Shown in pieces: positions 42,234 to 42,294 of a DNA stretch of 42,294 nt (position 1 is the first letter of the stretch; each line of letters begins with the position of its first letter). The position numbers and the translations under genes were made by a program. This DNA is from LH-M37 sp032251315. GTDB lineage: Bacteria; Pseudomonadota; Gammaproteobacteria; SZUA-229. Location of the stretch: positions 1 through 42,294 of the forward strand of contig JAVVEE010000015.1 of NCBI GenBank assembly GCA_032251315.1. Reading direction: 5' to 3'. Under the pieces are notes generated by a model. That model worked only from the letters and a program-made list of their open reading frames with translations. It was not told where the DNA came from and searched no databases.

Positions 42234-42294
42234 ACATGGAAAGGATACCCTTCAATCAAGACGCGCTGAGAATACATCCGTGTACGCTCGGCAG
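42234..42294. repeat. Possible left end of a dispersed intergenic repeat
   Basis: The last 60 bases (ATGGAAAGGATACCC onward, then ATACATCCGTGTACGCTCGGCAG) have the wording of intergenic repeat elements seen in other gammaproteobacteria, with a short palindrome around GTGTACG. The element is cut by the window edge and has no second copy here. Confidence 0.3.

Noticed and set aside
42226..42294. Minus-strand open frame reading YSQRVLIEGYPFHVTQ at the right edge
   Set aside because: It is short, edge-truncated, and coincides with repeat-like sequence; not enough to call a gene.

Overview
The window reads as a chromosomal stretch of a gammaproteobacterium of intermediate GC. The main evidence is gene order: glyA-nrdR-ribD-ribE-ribBA-ribH-nusB-thiL-pgpA, smc-zipA-ligA and pdxJ-acpS are classical gammaproteobacterial arrangements, and zipA, slyX, cysZ, an ettA with Escherichia-like sequence and a BarA-like kinase point the same way. 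A run of 98 N inside smc shows this is a scaffolded draft assembly. No rRNA, tRNA, CRISPR array, prophage or complete insertion sequence was found.

Layout. 1-5.7 kb (+): a chemotaxis block with the tail of an unidentified gene, cheB, a small CheZ-like helical protein, a chemoreceptor carrying a C-terminal xWxxF tether, cheW, and a receiver protein with a degenerate GGDEF domain. 5.9-7.5 kb (-): ettA. 7.9-16.4 kb (+): glyA, nrdR and a long riboflavin/thiamine/lipid block (ribD, an HslV-like Ntn hydrolase, ribE, ribBA, ribH, nusB, thiL, pgpA, a periplasmic aspartic protease). 16.6-19.4 kb (+): an SCP2-like protein, an ArsS-type radical SAM enzyme and two small glycosyltransferase-fold proteins, together resembling an arsenosugar locus. 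19.4-20.2 kb: a decayed zone with two frameshifted gene remnants. 20.2-23.1 kb (-): slyX, cysZ, a FGGY sugar kinase, queF. 23.2-29.5 kb (+): smc (with the gap), zipA, ligA. 29.6-31.8 kb (-): a CHASE2-adenylate cyclase gene interrupted by two in-frame stops. 31.9-33.1 kb (+): pdxJ-acpS. 33.1-38.9 kb (-): a TonB-dependent receptor, a periplasmic ABC-type binding protein and a BarA-like hybrid kinase, read in that order. 39.0-41.3 kb (+): cysM, rlmD. 41.5-42.2 kb (-): a two-FHA-domain protein.

How the genes work together. Most of the window is housekeeping: riboflavin synthesis is nearly complete, but the GTP cyclohydrolase II half of RibBA has no cysteine at all, so a separate RibA must exist elsewhere. 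The signalling parts are the more unusual content: a chemotaxis set with a probable non-cyclase c-di-GMP-binding output, and a receptor/binding-protein/kinase trio that has no permease or ATPase and may be a sensing rather than a transport system. Four of the five convergent gene junctions carry a CCGCAGA-type motif (one as a perfect 10-bp hairpin, one in a long imperfect hairpin), suggesting a dispersed intergenic element that sits at, or serves as, bidirectional terminators.
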